Shown piece after piece: positions 51,872-60,421 of a stretch of 64,000 nucleotides of DNA (positions are counted from its first letter, which is position 1; every line of letters starts with the position of its first letter). Source of the DNA: Antarcticirhabdus aurantiaca (GTDB lineage Bacteria > Pseudomonadota > Alphaproteobacteria > Rhizobiales > Rhizobiaceae); the NCBI RefSeq assembly GCF_009765365.1, contig NZ_VTOM01000001.1, positions 372,001-436,000 on the forward strand, read 5' to 3'. The translations under genes were made by a program, and so were the position numbers. The notes beneath the pieces are model-generated. The model searched no databases and was not told where the DNA came from. It saw nothing but the letters and a program-made list of their open reading frames with translations.

Positions 51872-52804
51872 TCAATCGAAGAGGCTGGAGACCGATTCTT
51901 CCGAGGCCGTGCGGGCGATCGCCTCGCCGAGGAGGTTGGCGGTGGTGATGATGCGGATGTTGGGGGCCGAGCGGATGGCGGCGGTCGGCTGAATCGAGTC
52001 GGTGATCACCAGCTCCTTGAGGCTGGAGGAGGAGATGCGCGCCACCGCGCCGCCCGACAGGACCCCGTGGGTGATGTAGGCCGAGGCGGATACGGCGCCG
52101 GCGGCGATCAGCGCGTCGGCGGCGTTGCACAGCGTGCCGCCGGAATCGATGATGTCGTCGATCAGCAGGCAGTGCCGGCCGGCGACCTCGCCGATGATGT
52201 TCATGACCTCGGACTCGCCCGGCCGGTCGCGGCGCTTGTCGACGATGGCGAGCTGGGCGTCGATGCGCTTGGCCAGCGCGCGGGCGCGCACCACGCCGCC
52301 GACGTCCGGCGAGACCACGACGACGTTCTTCCAGTCCTGGAAGGCCTTCACGTCCCGCGCGATCAGCGGGGCGGAGAAGAGGTTGTCGGTCGGGATGTCG
52401 AAGAAGCCCTGGATCTGCCCGGCATGGAGGTCGAGCGTCATGACGCGATCGGCGCCCGCCTCGGTGATGATGTTGGCGACGAGCTTGGCCGAGATCGGCG
52501 TGCGCCCGCCCGCCTTCCGATCCTGACGGGCATAGCCGAAATAAGGGAGCACCGCCGTGATGCGCCGCGCCGACGCGCGCCGCAGCGCGTCGATCATGAT
52601 CAGGAGCTCCATCAGGTGATCGTTCGCCGGATAGGAGGTCGACTGCATGACGAAGACGTCCTCGCCGCGGACGTTCTCCTGGATCTCGACGAAGATTTCC
52701 TGGTCGGCGAAGCGGCGGACCATGGCCTGGGCGAGGGGCAACTCGAGGTAGCGCGCGATGTCTTCGGCAAGGGGACGGTTCGAATTGCCGGCAAACAGTT
52801 TCAT
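51872..52804 (-). CDS. prs: Ribose-phosphate pyrophosphokinase
   Basis: Makes PRPP from ribose 5-phosphate and ATP, for nucleotides, His and Trp. 310 aa, full length. Motifs: [20 protein letters not shown] at the N-terminus, the flexible loop [20 protein letters not shown], the metal/ribose site with [18 protein letters not shown], and the PRPP-binding loop [13 protein letters not shown]. Cytosolic hexamer in the family. Monocistronic, with 158 bases to the next gene on the left. Confidence 0.97.
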   Translation of the reverse strand: MKLFAGNSNRPLAEDIARYLELPLAQAMVRRFADQEIFVEIQENVRGEDVFVMQSTSYPANDHLMELLIMIDALRRASARRITAVLPYFGYARQDRKAGGRTPISAKLVANIITEAGADRVMTLDLHAGQIQGFFDIPTDNLFSAPLIARDVKAFQDWKNVVVVSPDVGGVVRARALAKRIDAQLAIVDKRRDRPGESEVMNIIGEVAGRHCLLIDDIIDSGGTLCNAADALIAAGAVSASAYITHGVLSGGAVARISSSSLKELVITDSIQPTAAIRSAPNIRIITTANLLGEAIARTASEESVSSLFD

Positions 52805-52938
52805 CGCTCTCGCTCAAGGCTCGTTGTCGATCGTCGCCGCGCTCCGCTCCCGATCCGCGGGTGCAGCGCGCAACGAACCGCATTCGCCGGCTCATAACAA
52901 GAACTATTCCGGAATCCTATGCGAAATCCGGCGGATCC

Positions 52939-53805
52939 CTAGCCCGCGCTGCGCACGGCCTCGGCCAATGTCTTGCGCGCGATCGCCTCCATGGTCTCGG
53001 GACCGACGGCGGTCCAGGCGTCGCCCGAGGCGCGGCCGGTAGCCGGCTCCTGGCCCTGGATGCGGTTGATCCGGTTGCCCGCCGCGTCGAGGACGTCCCA
53101 GACGTAGATGACGCTGGTCTGGCCGTTCTCGGTCATGGCCGAGAGATAGCCCTTGAGGCGCGTCGGCGCCGTGCCGGCCGAGGCCGCGACGATCTGGACG
53201 TTGCTCCCCGGCGCGTTGCGGGCGAGGGCCTGCGCGAGCTGGGCGACGCTGTCGGGCGGCGCGCCGACGATCGGCAGGAACTGCACCTGTTGCAGGCCCG
53301 CCGGCGCGGCGGCGCGCGGCGGCTCGTAGGCGGCCTGCTGCTGGTAGACGGCTGCGGCCTGCTGCGGCTGCTGGGCCGGGGCGGGCTCCTCGTACACCGC
53401 GGCCTGCTCGTAGCTCGGCTCGGGCGCGGCGTCGTAGGACGGCTCGGGCGACGAGGCGGGCTCGTTGTAGCCGCCGTAGCCGCCGGACGAGACGACCGGC
53501 GTGGGCGCGGCGGAGGCCGTCGCGGCGGCCATGCGGCTCGGCGGCTCGTAGCCGTTCCCGCCGCCCGAGCCGACGGGCGTGCCGATCGGGCCGCGAACCG
53601 GGGCGCGGGGGATCGAGCGCACCGGCGGGGCGGCGTAGGTGTGCGAGGGCGCGCGCTCGAAGCTGGCAACGAGGTCGCCGGAGTCCCCGCCGATCGGCGC
53701 GCGCGGCACCATGCCGAGCGTCGGGTCGTGCTCGATGCAGCCGGACAGGGCGCTGAGCGGGATCAGGGCGAGGAGAAGGGGCACGCGAGCCGGGTTCGGA
53801 GCCAT
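52939..53805 (-). CDS. Lipoprotein with Tyr/Pro/Gln-rich linker
   Basis: 288-aa predicted lipoprotein (lipobox ALSGC, Cys23). Residues about 55-175 are low-complexity, rich in Pro, Ala, Tyr, Glu and Gln (AAAVYQQQAAYEPPRAAAP is typical). A folded C-terminal domain (about 180-288) includes VQFLPIVGAPPDSVAQLAQA, LKGYLSAMTENGQTSVIYVW and GDAWTAVGPETMEAIARKTL. I recall this C-terminal domain in other Rhizobiales lipoproteins, without a known function. Start ATG 53805. Single gene. Confidence 0.78.
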   Translation of the reverse strand: MAPNPARVPLLLALIPLSALSGCIEHDPTLGMVPRAPIGGDSGDLVASFERAPSHTYAAPPVRSIPRAPVRGPIGTPVGSGGGNGYEPPSRMAAATASAAPTPVVSSGGYGGYNEPASSPEPSYDAAPEPSYEQAAVYEEPAPAQQPQQAAAVYQQQAAYEPPRAAAPAGLQQVQFLPIVGAPPDSVAQLAQALARNAPGSNVQIVAASAGTAPTRLKGYLSAMTENGQTSVIYVWDVLDAAGNRINRIQGQEPATGRASGDAWTAVGPETMEAIARKTLAEAVRSAG

Positions 53806-53912
53806 GAGGCCCTCCGGGTTCGGATTTCCGGGAGGCTCAAGGCTTAGGGATGGCGCGACAAGAAAGCCTTAAGTGACGGTCTTGCCGCGCGACATGCTTA
53901 CCAAGTCCTGAA

Positions 53913-55061
53913 TCACCGCAAGGCGAGGTCGAGCGGCAGGGCCGACAAGGGCTCGGCCATGCCCTCGGTGGTCAGGTAGGTGCGGCCGAGCGTCATCGCC
54001 GTGCCGGTGTCGGAATCGGCGATGATCATGTGGGCGAAAAGGGTCATGTTCGGCACGATCGGCGCGGCGTTCCCGGCGACGAACATCGGCGTGTCCATCC
54101 AGGACGGGGCGAAGGTGCCGCCGAGCGAGTAGCCGCAGGCGCTCAGCCGGTGGCGGGCCAGTTCGTGCCGCTCCATGACGGCGGCATGGGCGTCGAAGAC
54201 GTCGCCGAAGGTGAAGCCCGGCCGCATCACCGCCTCGACCGCCAGGAGCGCCTCGCGGGCGGCGTCGAAGAGCTGGAGGTGCCGGTCGCTCGGGGAGCCG
54301 ACGATCACCGTGCGCATGAGGGCCGCGTGGTACTGCGCCTTGACCCCCGCCCACTCCAGCGTCAGCTGGTCGTTCTCGTCGAGCCTGCGGCGGCCGGACT
54401 TGTAGCGGCAGAGGAGGGCGTCGTCGCCCGAGCCGATGATGAAGGGGTTGGCGGGATAGTCGCCGCCGCCCGCCAGTACGGCGCCTTGCATGGCGGCGAG
54501 GATGTCGGCCTCGTCGGCGCCCGGCTTGATCTGCGCGAGCCCGGCCTCGAAGGCGAGGTCGCCGAGGCGCGCGGCCTCGCGCACCGTCTCGATCTCGGCC
54601 GGGCTCTTCACCGCGCGAAGCCCCGGGATGAGGTCGGACGCGTCCTTGAGGGTCGCGAAGGAGGTGAGGCGGGCTTCGAGCATCTGCCCGTTCGCGGCCG
54701 TCAGCCCGTGCGTCGCCCATTCGACGCCGATCCGCGCGCCGAGAAGATCCATCTCCTCCAGCATGTCGCGCAGGTCCACCGTCGGGTCCGCGCTGCCGCG
54801 ATCGCGCCAGACCGTGATCTGCTCGATGATCGAGGTGTGCCGCGCCTGGCGCAGGTCCGCCGAGCGGGTGAGGAGGCGCATCTCGCCGTCGCCCTTCACC
54901 ACGAGGCACTGGAAGAAGCAGAAGCCGAACGTGTCGTAGCCGGTCAGCCAGTACATCGAGGCCTGGGAGAACAGGAGCATGGCATCGAGCTTGTTCGACG
55001 CCATCTCGGCCAGGAGCCGGTCGCGCCGGCCGGCGAACTCGTCGCGGCTGAAGTGCAGCAT
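53913..55061 (-). CDS. M24-family protein resembling ectoine hydrolase, non-canonical metal site
   Basis: 382 aa with the creatinase N-terminal domain (ASNKLDAMLLFSQASMYWLT, GYDTFGFCFFQCLVVKGDGE) and a pita-bread C-terminal domain. The metal ligands of Xaa-Pro peptidases (the DxG..SD..T motif, the GHG His and the EPG Glu) are not seen. Instead there are LEWAGVKAQYHAALMRTVIV and CGYSLGGTFAPSWMD. This pattern recalls DoeA-type ectoine hydrolases and other M24 amidohydrolases rather than peptidases. The start is ATG 55061, 11 bases after the pgeF stop, so it is cotranscribed with the lgt-MidA-pgeF run. The substrate is unknown. Confidence 0.75.
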   Translation of the reverse strand: MLHFSRDEFAGRRDRLLAEMASNKLDAMLLFSQASMYWLTGYDTFGFCFFQCLVVKGDGEMRLLTRSADLRQARHTSIIEQITVWRDRGSADPTVDLRDMLEEMDLLGARIGVEWATHGLTAANGQMLEARLTSFATLKDASDLIPGLRAVKSPAEIETVREAARLGDLAFEAGLAQIKPGADEADILAAMQGAVLAGGGDYPANPFIIGSGDDALLCRYKSGRRRLDENDQLTLEWAGVKAQYHAALMRTVIVGSPSDRHLQLFDAAREALLAVEAVMRPGFTFGDVFDAHAAVMERHELARHRLSACGYSLGGTFAPSWMDTPMFVAGNAAPIVPNMTLFAHMIIADSDTGTAMTLGRTYLTTEGMAEPLSALPLDLALR

Positions 55062-55072
55062 GGGTCGGTTCC

Positions 55073-55879
55073 TCAAAGGTCCAGGACGATGGCCGAGAGC
55101 TGGCGGCCGTAATCGGGCTCGCCGCGAAGGGTCGTGCGGCGGAACGAGAAGAAGCGCTCGGGCTCGCCGTAGGTGCAGCGGCCGACGAAGGCGGCGCTGC
55201 CGACGCCCGCGGCAGACAAGCGCGACAGGATGAAGCCCGGCAGGTCGAACTGCGCCTTGCCCGGAGCCGCGCCGGCCGAGAAGAAGCGCTGCCGGTCGGC
55301 CTGGGGAAACTGGTCGGCCATGTCGGCGCCGACCTCGTAATTGGCTTGCGTGATCGTCGGGCCGAGAACGGCGCGCACGGCGCCGCGCCGTGTGCCGATC
55401 CGCTCCATGGCGTCGAGCGTGGCTTCCAGAACGCCGCCGAGCGCCCCGCGCCATCCGGCATGGGCCGCGCCGACGACGCGGTTCTCCGGATCGTGAAACA
55501 GGATCGGGCCGCAATCGGCGGTGAGAACGCCGACGACGAGGCCCGGCACCCGCGTCACAACGGCGTCGGCCTTCGGCCGCTCGCCCGAGAAGGGCGCCTC
55601 GACCACGACCGCCTCGGCCGAGTGCACCTGCCAGGGCGTCGCCAGGCGATCGGCCGGCGCACCGAGGAAGGCGCTCGCGCGGGCGCGGTTCTCGGCGACG
55701 TGGCCCGGATCGTCCTCCGAGCCGGTGCCGACGTTGAGCCCGGCGTAGAGGCCGGTCGAGACGCCGCCGGGCCGGCCGAAGAAGCCGTGGCGGGCGCCGC
55801 CCAGGGTCGAAAGGTTCGACGATCGGACGACATCGGACGGCGCGAGAGCCGCACCGGGGGAGGTTTGCGCGTGATCCAT
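55073..55879 (-). CDS. pgeF: Laccase-domain purine nucleosidase / peptidoglycan editing factor
   Basis: YfiH/DUF152-type protein, 268 aa. The family has been described as a multicopper-like oxidase, as a purine nucleoside phosphorylase, and as a factor that prevents L-Ser incorporation into peptidoglycan. Metal-site residues: the His of WQVHSAEAV, the Cys of LTADCGPILFHD and the His of GAAHAGWRGALGGVLEATLD. The C-terminal block is GEPERFFSFRRTTLRGEPD. The start is ATG 55879 or, 10 codons upstream, ATG 55909; neither has a clear Shine-Dalgarno sequence. Lies after the MidA gene. Confidence 0.92.
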   Translation of the reverse strand: MDHAQTSPGAALAPSDVVRSSNLSTLGGARHGFFGRPGGVSTGLYAGLNVGTGSEDDPGHVAENRARASAFLGAPADRLATPWQVHSAEAVVVEAPFSGERPKADAVVTRVPGLVVGVLTADCGPILFHDPENRVVGAAHAGWRGALGGVLEATLDAMERIGTRRGAVRAVLGPTITQANYEVGADMADQFPQADRQRFFSAGAAPGKAQFDLPGFILSRLSAAGVGSAAFVGRCTYGEPERFFSFRRTTLRGEPDYGRQLSAIVLDL

Positions 55880-55911
55880 GGGCGAAAGCGTGGGCGAGGG
55901 CGGGGCCATAG

Positions 55912-57009
55912 TCAATCGACGGGAGCTTGCACGAAAGGCGGGAGGTCGAGCGGCGCGGAGGCCGTCGCGAGCACCTTGAAGAGCGTTCCCATCCCGGTCT
56001 CGCCGCTGCCCGCGAGGCGCTCGACGGCGGCGCGGATCGCCTCGCGCCCCGCCTCCTCCGCCCCCGCGCCGAGCGCCCCGGCGCGCTCCAGAAGCCCCAT
56101 GGCGAGGAGGAACCCGCCCTGGGTCGCCGGCGGCGCCACCTGGAGGCCGCCGGCGCGAAACACCTCCGCGAGGGCCGCGAAGTCGACGTGCGAGGTGATG
56201 TCGCGGCGTCCGGGTTCCGCCAGCGGATCGGCGAAGGCGTGGCGGCGCAGGGCCTGGAGCGTGTCGCCGGGTCCCGGCGCCCAATGCCCGTAGTCGAAGA
56301 ACAGCCCGGCGCCCCCGTTCGCGGCGAGATGGCGGGCGAGGGTCGCGGCGAGCGCCGAGCGGGCGGGCGAGGCCTCGTAGACGGCGCCGGCCTCGACCGG
56401 GCCGAGCCCGGGCGGTCCCTTCGTCAGCGGGGGGCCGGATACGAAGGCGAAGCGTTCGGTGTCCGGCGAAAGGCCCACCAGCCGCTCGCGCCAGGCGGTG
56501 CCGTCGAAGACGATCTGCCGGATCGGCAGGGCGTCGAAGAGCTCGTTGCCGACGAGGATCAGCGGCAGCCTTTCCAGCTCCTCGACGCGGCGGACGCGCC
56601 GGGCGGGCAGGTCGAAGCGGGCGACGGCGCGCAGCTGCTCGGCCGCCAGCCGGTCGCTGACCTCGACGAGCCGCAGCCGGGCGGCTCTCGCGAAATCGGC
56701 GTCGAGCCGCAGCGCCGCCCGTAGGAGGTCGGCGATCAGCGTGCCGCGCCCGCCGCCGATCTCCGCGAGCAGGAACGGCGAGGGGCGGCCGACGCCGCGC
56801 CAGGCCATGACGCACCAGGCGCCGACGAGCTCGCCGAACATCTGGCTGATCTCGGGCGCGGTGATGAAGTCGCCTTCAGCGCCGAGCGGGTTTCCCGTCG
56901 TGTAGTAGCCGTGCGCCCGGTCGAAGAGCGCCGCCTCCCACCAGGCCTCGAGCGTGAGCGGCCCGCGCTCCGCGATCCGCCGCTTCAGGATCCCGGCGAG
57001 AGCGTTCAT
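55912..57009 (-). CDS. MidA/NDUFAF7-type SAM-dependent methyltransferase
   Basis: 365 aa, of the family whose mitochondrial member NDUFAF7 methylates an arginine in complex I; the bacterial target is unproven. Motifs: GYYTTGNPLGAEGDFITAPE, QMFGELVGAWCVMAWRG, the SAM-binding LAEIGGGRGTLIADLLRA, and the later GAGLFFDYGHWAPGPGDTLQ. Its ATG overlaps the lgt stop by four bases. lgt, MidA and pgeF in this order are commonly conserved in Rhizobiales. Confidence 0.92.
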   Translation of the reverse strand: MNALAGILKRRIAERGPLTLEAWWEAALFDRAHGYYTTGNPLGAEGDFITAPEISQMFGELVGAWCVMAWRGVGRPSPFLLAEIGGGRGTLIADLLRAALRLDADFARAARLRLVEVSDRLAAEQLRAVARFDLPARRVRRVEELERLPLILVGNELFDALPIRQIVFDGTAWRERLVGLSPDTERFAFVSGPPLTKGPPGLGPVEAGAVYEASPARSALAATLARHLAANGGAGLFFDYGHWAPGPGDTLQALRRHAFADPLAEPGRRDITSHVDFAALAEVFRAGGLQVAPPATQGGFLLAMGLLERAGALGAGAEEAGREAIRAAVERLAGSGETGMGTLFKVLATASAPLDLPPFVQAPVD

Positions 57010-57884
57010 CGCGCCTGCGGCAGGGCCGGCGGGTTCTCGGTCTTCGGCGGATAGATGCGGGGCTTGGCCGTGGCGATGCCCCAGGCGGCGACGAGCAGCA
57101 TGGGCAGCGACAGCACCATGCCCATGGTCAGCCAGCTCGTGCCGAGGAGATAGCCGAGATGGGCGTCGGGCATGCGGAAGAACTCGACGAAGATGCGCGC
57201 CAGGCCGTAGCCGCCGATGAACACGGCGCCGACGAGGCGGGGGCGACCGAACGCGCCCATGCTATGCGTCATGAAGCGCAGCACGAGGAAGAGGACGATG
57301 CCCTCCAGCGCCGCCTCGTAGAGCTGGCTCGGATGGCGCGGCTGCTCGTCCGCCGTCGGGAAGACCATGGCCCAGGGAACGCCCGTCGGTGCGCCCCAGA
57401 GCTCGCCGTTGATGAAGTTGGCAAGGCGCCCGAAGAACAGGCCGAAGGGCACCGAGGCCGCGACGACGTCGATCAGCGGCCAGAGCGGCACCTTGTGCCA
57501 GCGCGCGAAGAGGAACATCGCCACGACGACGCCGATGAGGCCGCCGTGGAAGGACATGCCGCCTTCCCAGAGCCGGACGATGGCCAACGGATCGGCGACG
57601 TACTTGTCGAAGTCGTAGAACAGGATCGAGCCGATGCGCCCGCCGAGCACAATGCCGAGCGTGATGTAGAGGATGAAGTCGTCGATGTCGGTCTTCGTCA
57701 TCGGCGCGCCGCCGCCCGGCCAGAGGCTCGCCTTGCCCACGAGGTAGCGGCCGTAGAGCCAGCCGCACAGGATGCCGGCGACGTAGGCGAGGCCGTACCA
57801 GCGCAACTGGATCGGCCCGAGCTCGAGGAAGACCGGATCGATGTTCGGGTAGGCAAGGACGCCGAGGGTCGTCAGGGTGAGCAA
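57006..57884 (-). CDS. lgt: Prolipoprotein diacylglyceryl transferase
   Basis: Inner-membrane enzyme that puts diacylglycerol on the lipobox Cys, the first step of lipoprotein maturation; it would act on the two lipoproteins in this window. 292 aa with seven membrane helices. The signature is GRLANFINGELWGAPTGVPW, with the catalytic region YGLAYVAGILCGWLYGRYL near the start and HPSQLYEAALEG. Divergent from ubiK across 166 bases. The gap carries a GC-rich palindrome (CGCCCGGCA-T-TGCCGGGCG, 57981-57999). Confidence 0.96.
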   Translation of the reverse strand: MLTLTTLGVLAYPNIDPVFLELGPIQLRWYGLAYVAGILCGWLYGRYLVGKASLWPGGGAPMTKTDIDDFILYITLGIVLGGRIGSILFYDFDKYVADPLAIVRLWEGGMSFHGGLIGVVVAMFLFARWHKVPLWPLIDVVAASVPFGLFFGRLANFINGELWGAPTGVPWAMVFPTADEQPRHPSQLYEAALEGIVLFLVLRFMTHSMGAFGRPRLVGAVFIGGYGLARIFVEFFRMPDAHLGYLLGTSWLTMGMVLSLPMLLVAAWGIATAKPRIYPPKTENPPALPQAR

Positions 57885-58050
57885 GAGCGTTCCGCCTCTT
57901 CCGCTTGTCCGCGCGCCCGGGTCGCTCGGGCGGCGCGAGATAAGGAGGAGGAAAGCGTCGCGGTCAAGGCGCGGGGCGGCCGCCCGGCATTGCCGGGCGC
58001 GCGCCGGACGCCTAAGTCAGTCGCGAACCCGATGAACCGGAGCAGAAGCC

Positions 58051-58347
58051 ATGGCCAGCCGCGGACCCAACCGAGTGCTCGACGAGTTCGCGCGCATGAT
58101 GACCGACGCGGCCGGCGCCGCCCAGGGCGTGCGCCGCGAGATGGAGACCGTCTTCCGGTCGCAGGGCGAGCGCCTGCTTCACCAGATGGATCTCGTCCAG
58201 CGCGAGGAATTCGAGGCGGTGCGCGACATGGCGGCGAAGGCGCGGATGGAGAACGAGGCGCTCAAGAAGCGCGTCTCGGATCTCGAAGCGAAGGTTGCCG
58301 GCACGGGCCCGACGCCGTCGACGACCGCCGGCGATCCGGCGATCTGA
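58051..58347 (+). CDS. ubiK: UbiK-type ubiquinone biosynthesis accessory factor (BMFP)
   Basis: 98-aa coiled-coil protein of the BMFP/UbiK family, which forms trimers and helps aerobic ubiquinone synthesis. The N-terminal amphipathic helix (RVLDEFARMMTDAAGAAQGV) should contact membranes. The long helix EEFEAVRDMAAKARMENEAL continues into the coiled coil KKRVSDLEAKVAG. The C-terminal tail is short and flexible. Divergent from lgt, an arrangement often kept in Rhizobiales. Confidence 0.9.
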   Translation: MASRGPNRVLDEFARMMTDAAGAAQGVRREMETVFRSQGERLLHQMDLVQREEFEAVRDMAAKARMENEALKKRVSDLEAKVAGTGPTPSTTAGDPAI

Positions 58348-58365
58348 AGCCTTCGTGGCAGGAGG

Positions 58366-58387
58366 AAGGCCGCGCCCAAGCGGCCTT
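58366..58387 (+). terminator. Hairpin downstream of ubiK
   Basis: AAGGCCGC-GCCCAA-GCGGCCTT, 18 bases after the ubiK stop. Perfect 8-bp stem but no T-run, so probably a weak terminator or a 3'-end protector. Confidence 0.5.
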
Positions 58388-58393
58388 CATCGC

Positions 58394-58590
58394 TTATCCA
58401 CAGGTCTTCAACAGGTTTTAACGATTGACTCTCGCGTCAGCCCGCGACTCGAAAAGCCTTCGCGCTGAGTCGGTTAACGGCCCGATCGACGCCTCGGGGC
58501 GCGCTATCCAAAGCGCAAAATCGTTGAAGAAGCCTTGTCCCCCTCCAACCCGCGACTCGCCTCCTATAGGCTGATTCCAAAGGGTGATTC
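58394..58590. promoter_or_regulatory. DnaA box and GANTC cluster before the YbjN-domain gene
   Basis: A perfect DnaA box (TTATCCACA, 58394-58402) is followed within 190 bases by six GANTC sites at 58427, 58446, 58467, 58554, 58573 and 58586. TATAGG, a possible -10 element, lies just before the fifth. GANTC is the methylation site of the alphaproteobacterial cell-cycle enzyme CcrM. The whole 359-base gap (58348-58706) has no supported gene; 58591-58706 is GC-rich with no further signal than the ribosome-binding site. Confidence 0.6.
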
Positions 58591-58706
58591 GTGAATTTCT
58601 CGCGAAGCACCCCAGGGGCCGGGCCATGAGGGCGCCGGCCTGCGAGGGAGCACGTGGCGGCGGCGCATTCCTCGCGAGGCAAACCTCATGCGAGGAGAGG
58701 TGCGAG

Positions 58707-59204
58707 ATGCTGGAAGAATGGGGAGTGCGGCGGGCGACGAATCCCGTCGACGTCGTCGAGGGCGTGGCTTCGGCGCGTTGCTGGGCCTTCGAGCGGTCCT
58801 GCGACGACGAGATCGAGCTGACGGTTGCCGGGCACGACGCGGACTACTCCGTGTCCTTTTCCTGGATGGAGCCGGTAGAGGCGCTGCACCTGGGCTGCGC
58901 CTTCGACATGGAGATCCCGCTCCAGCGTTTGCCGGAGGTTCTTCGGCTCCTCGCCAAGATCAACGAGCAGCTCCTGATCGGCCACTTCGACCTGTGGCTG
59001 GAGGAGCGGGCGGTCGTGTTCCGCAATTCGCTGCTGCTCGCCGGGGGCGCCGAAACGACGGACCGCCAGGCCGAGCGCCTGCTCGCCTCGGCGCTCGACG
59101 CCTGCGAGCGCTTCGGCCCGGCTTTCCGCTTCGTGGTGCGCGACAATCGCCGCGCCGAGGATGCCATGGCCTTCGCCCTGTTCGAGACCGCGGGAGCGGC
59201 CTGA
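58707..59204 (+). CDS. YbjN-domain protein
   Basis: 165-aa protein of the YbjN family (sensory-transduction-like, type III chaperone fold), function not established. Core motifs: SVSFSWMEPVEALHLGCAFD, EVLRLLAKINEQLLIGHFDL and RAVVFRNSLLLAGG. GAGGAG lies upstream of ATG 58707; the frame is open further left but without homology. proC starts 3 bases after its stop and a CsaA-like gene follows, so the three form an operon that may be cell-cycle regulated. Confidence 0.88.
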   Translation: MLEEWGVRRATNPVDVVEGVASARCWAFERSCDDEIELTVAGHDADYSVSFSWMEPVEALHLGCAFDMEIPLQRLPEVLRLLAKINEQLLIGHFDLWLEERAVVFRNSLLLAGGAETTDRQAERLLASALDACERFGPAFRFVVRDNRRAEDAMAFALFETAGAA

Positions 59205-59207
59205 ACC

Positions 59208-60029
59208 GTGAGCGGAACCGCGTCTCCTTCGGTGCTCCTCGTCGGCGGCGGCAACATGGGTGCCGCCATGCTCGGCGGCTGGCTCGCCGCCGGGCGGCCG
59301 GCGGCCTCCTTCACGGTGCTCGACCCGACGGTCGGGCCGGCGCTGAAACCCATCCTCGACGCCTGGCCGGTGACCCACCGCGACACGCCGCCGGCCGAGC
59401 CGGTGGACGTTCTCGTTCTCGCGGTGAAGCCGCAGATGATGGGCGCGGTGCTGCCGGACTTACGCGCCGCGGTCGGGCCGGGAACGCTCGTCGTCTCGAT
59501 CGCGGCCGGGACGACGATCGATACCATCCGGCAGGGGCTCGGCGCCCGCGCGGTGGTGCGCGCCATGCCGAACACGCCGGCCCTGATCGGCCGCGGCGTC
59601 ACCGGCGCCTTTGCCAACGAACACGTCACCCCCGAGCAGCGGCAGGAAACCGACGATCTTCTCGGCGCCTCCGGGCCGGTGGAATGGGTCGGACGCGAAC
59701 CGCTGATCGACGCGGTGACCGCGGTTTCGGGCTCGGGTCCGGCCTACGTGTTCCTTCTCGCCGAGGCCCTGGCCGCTGCCGGCGAGGCGGTCGGCCTCGA
59801 GCCGGACCTCGCCATGCGCCTCGCGCGCCACACGGTGGCGGGCGCCGGCGAGATGATGATCCGCTCGTCCGACGCGCCAGAACAGCTCCGGCGCAACGTC
59901 ACCTCGCCGAACGGCACGACGGCGGCGGCACTTGCTGTTCTGATGGCGGAGAGCGGGGGCCTGCCCGAGCTGATGAACCGGGCGGTCGAGGCGGCGCGGG
60001 CGCGCGCGGCCGAACTCTCCAAGGATTGA
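59208..60029 (+). CDS. proC: Pyrroline-5-carboxylate reductase
   Basis: Last step of proline synthesis: reduces P5C to proline with NAD(P)H. 273 aa. Rossmann motif LLVGGGNMGAAMLGGWLA at the N-terminus; VRAMPNTPALIGRGVTGAFA; and the C-terminal dimer domain signature VSGSGPAYVFLLAEALAAAG, then NVTSPNGTTAAAL. Start GTG 59208, 3 bases after the YbjN gene. It opposes putA in the same window, but the two are not linked. Confidence 0.96.
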   Translation: MSGTASPSVLLVGGGNMGAAMLGGWLAAGRPAASFTVLDPTVGPALKPILDAWPVTHRDTPPAEPVDVLVLAVKPQMMGAVLPDLRAAVGPGTLVVSIAAGTTIDTIRQGLGARAVVRAMPNTPALIGRGVTGAFANEHVTPEQRQETDDLLGASGPVEWVGREPLIDAVTAVSGSGPAYVFLLAEALAAAGEAVGLEPDLAMRLARHTVAGAGEMMIRSSDAPEQLRRNVTSPNGTTAAALAVLMAESGGLPELMNRAVEAARARAAELSKD

Positions 60030-60040
60030 GCGGCAAGGCG

Positions 60041-60409
60041 ATGGCGGAGCACGGAACGGGTGGCGAGGCCGCGGAGCGGATCACCTTCGCCGACTTCCTC
60101 AAGGTGGACATCCGGGTCGGGACGATCGTCGAGGCCGCGCCTTTCCCCGAGGCGCGCAAGCCGGCGATCAAGCTGATCATCGATTTCGGTGCGCCGATCG
60201 GGCGCAAGAAGTCCTCGGCGCAGATCACCGTCCACTACAGGCCCGAGGATCTCGTCGGCCGGCAGGTGCTCGCCGTCGTCAACTTCCCGCCCCGCCAGAT
60301 CGGGCCTCTGATGTCCGAGGTGCTGACCCTCGGCATGCCGGACGAGGCGGGCGAGGTCGTGCTGATCGCGCCCGACAAGGCCGTGCCGAACGGCGGCCGG
60401 CTGTATTGA
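60041..60409 (+). CDS. csaA: CsaA-like tRNA-binding-domain protein
   Basis: 122-aa stand-alone EMAP/tRNA-binding OB-fold protein of the CsaA/YgjH group; the Bacillus protein has chaperone and secretion-related activity. Motifs: FADFLKVDIRVGTIVEAAPF, AIKLIIDFGAPIGRKKSSAQ and NFPPRQIGPLMSEVLTLGMP. ATG 60041 with AAGG upstream, 11 bases after proC. It is convergent with the histidine-kinase gene, with 12 bases between the stops. Confidence 0.9.
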   Translation: MAEHGTGGEAAERITFADFLKVDIRVGTIVEAAPFPEARKPAIKLIIDFGAPIGRKKSSAQITVHYRPEDLVGRQVLAVVNFPPRQIGPLMSEVLTLGMPDEAGEVVLIAPDKAVPNGGRLY

Positions 60410-60421
60410 CGCCGCTCCGGC

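Noticed and set aside
52906-52915. ATTCCGGAAT palindrome upstream of prs
   Set aside because: A ten-base palindrome can occur by chance; no second copy or known motif supports it.
58394-58590. Replication origin, because of the DnaA box
   Set aside because: Only one perfect DnaA box is present, there is no long AT-rich melting region, and the usual alphaproteobacterial oriC neighbours are absent; a regulatory region fits better.
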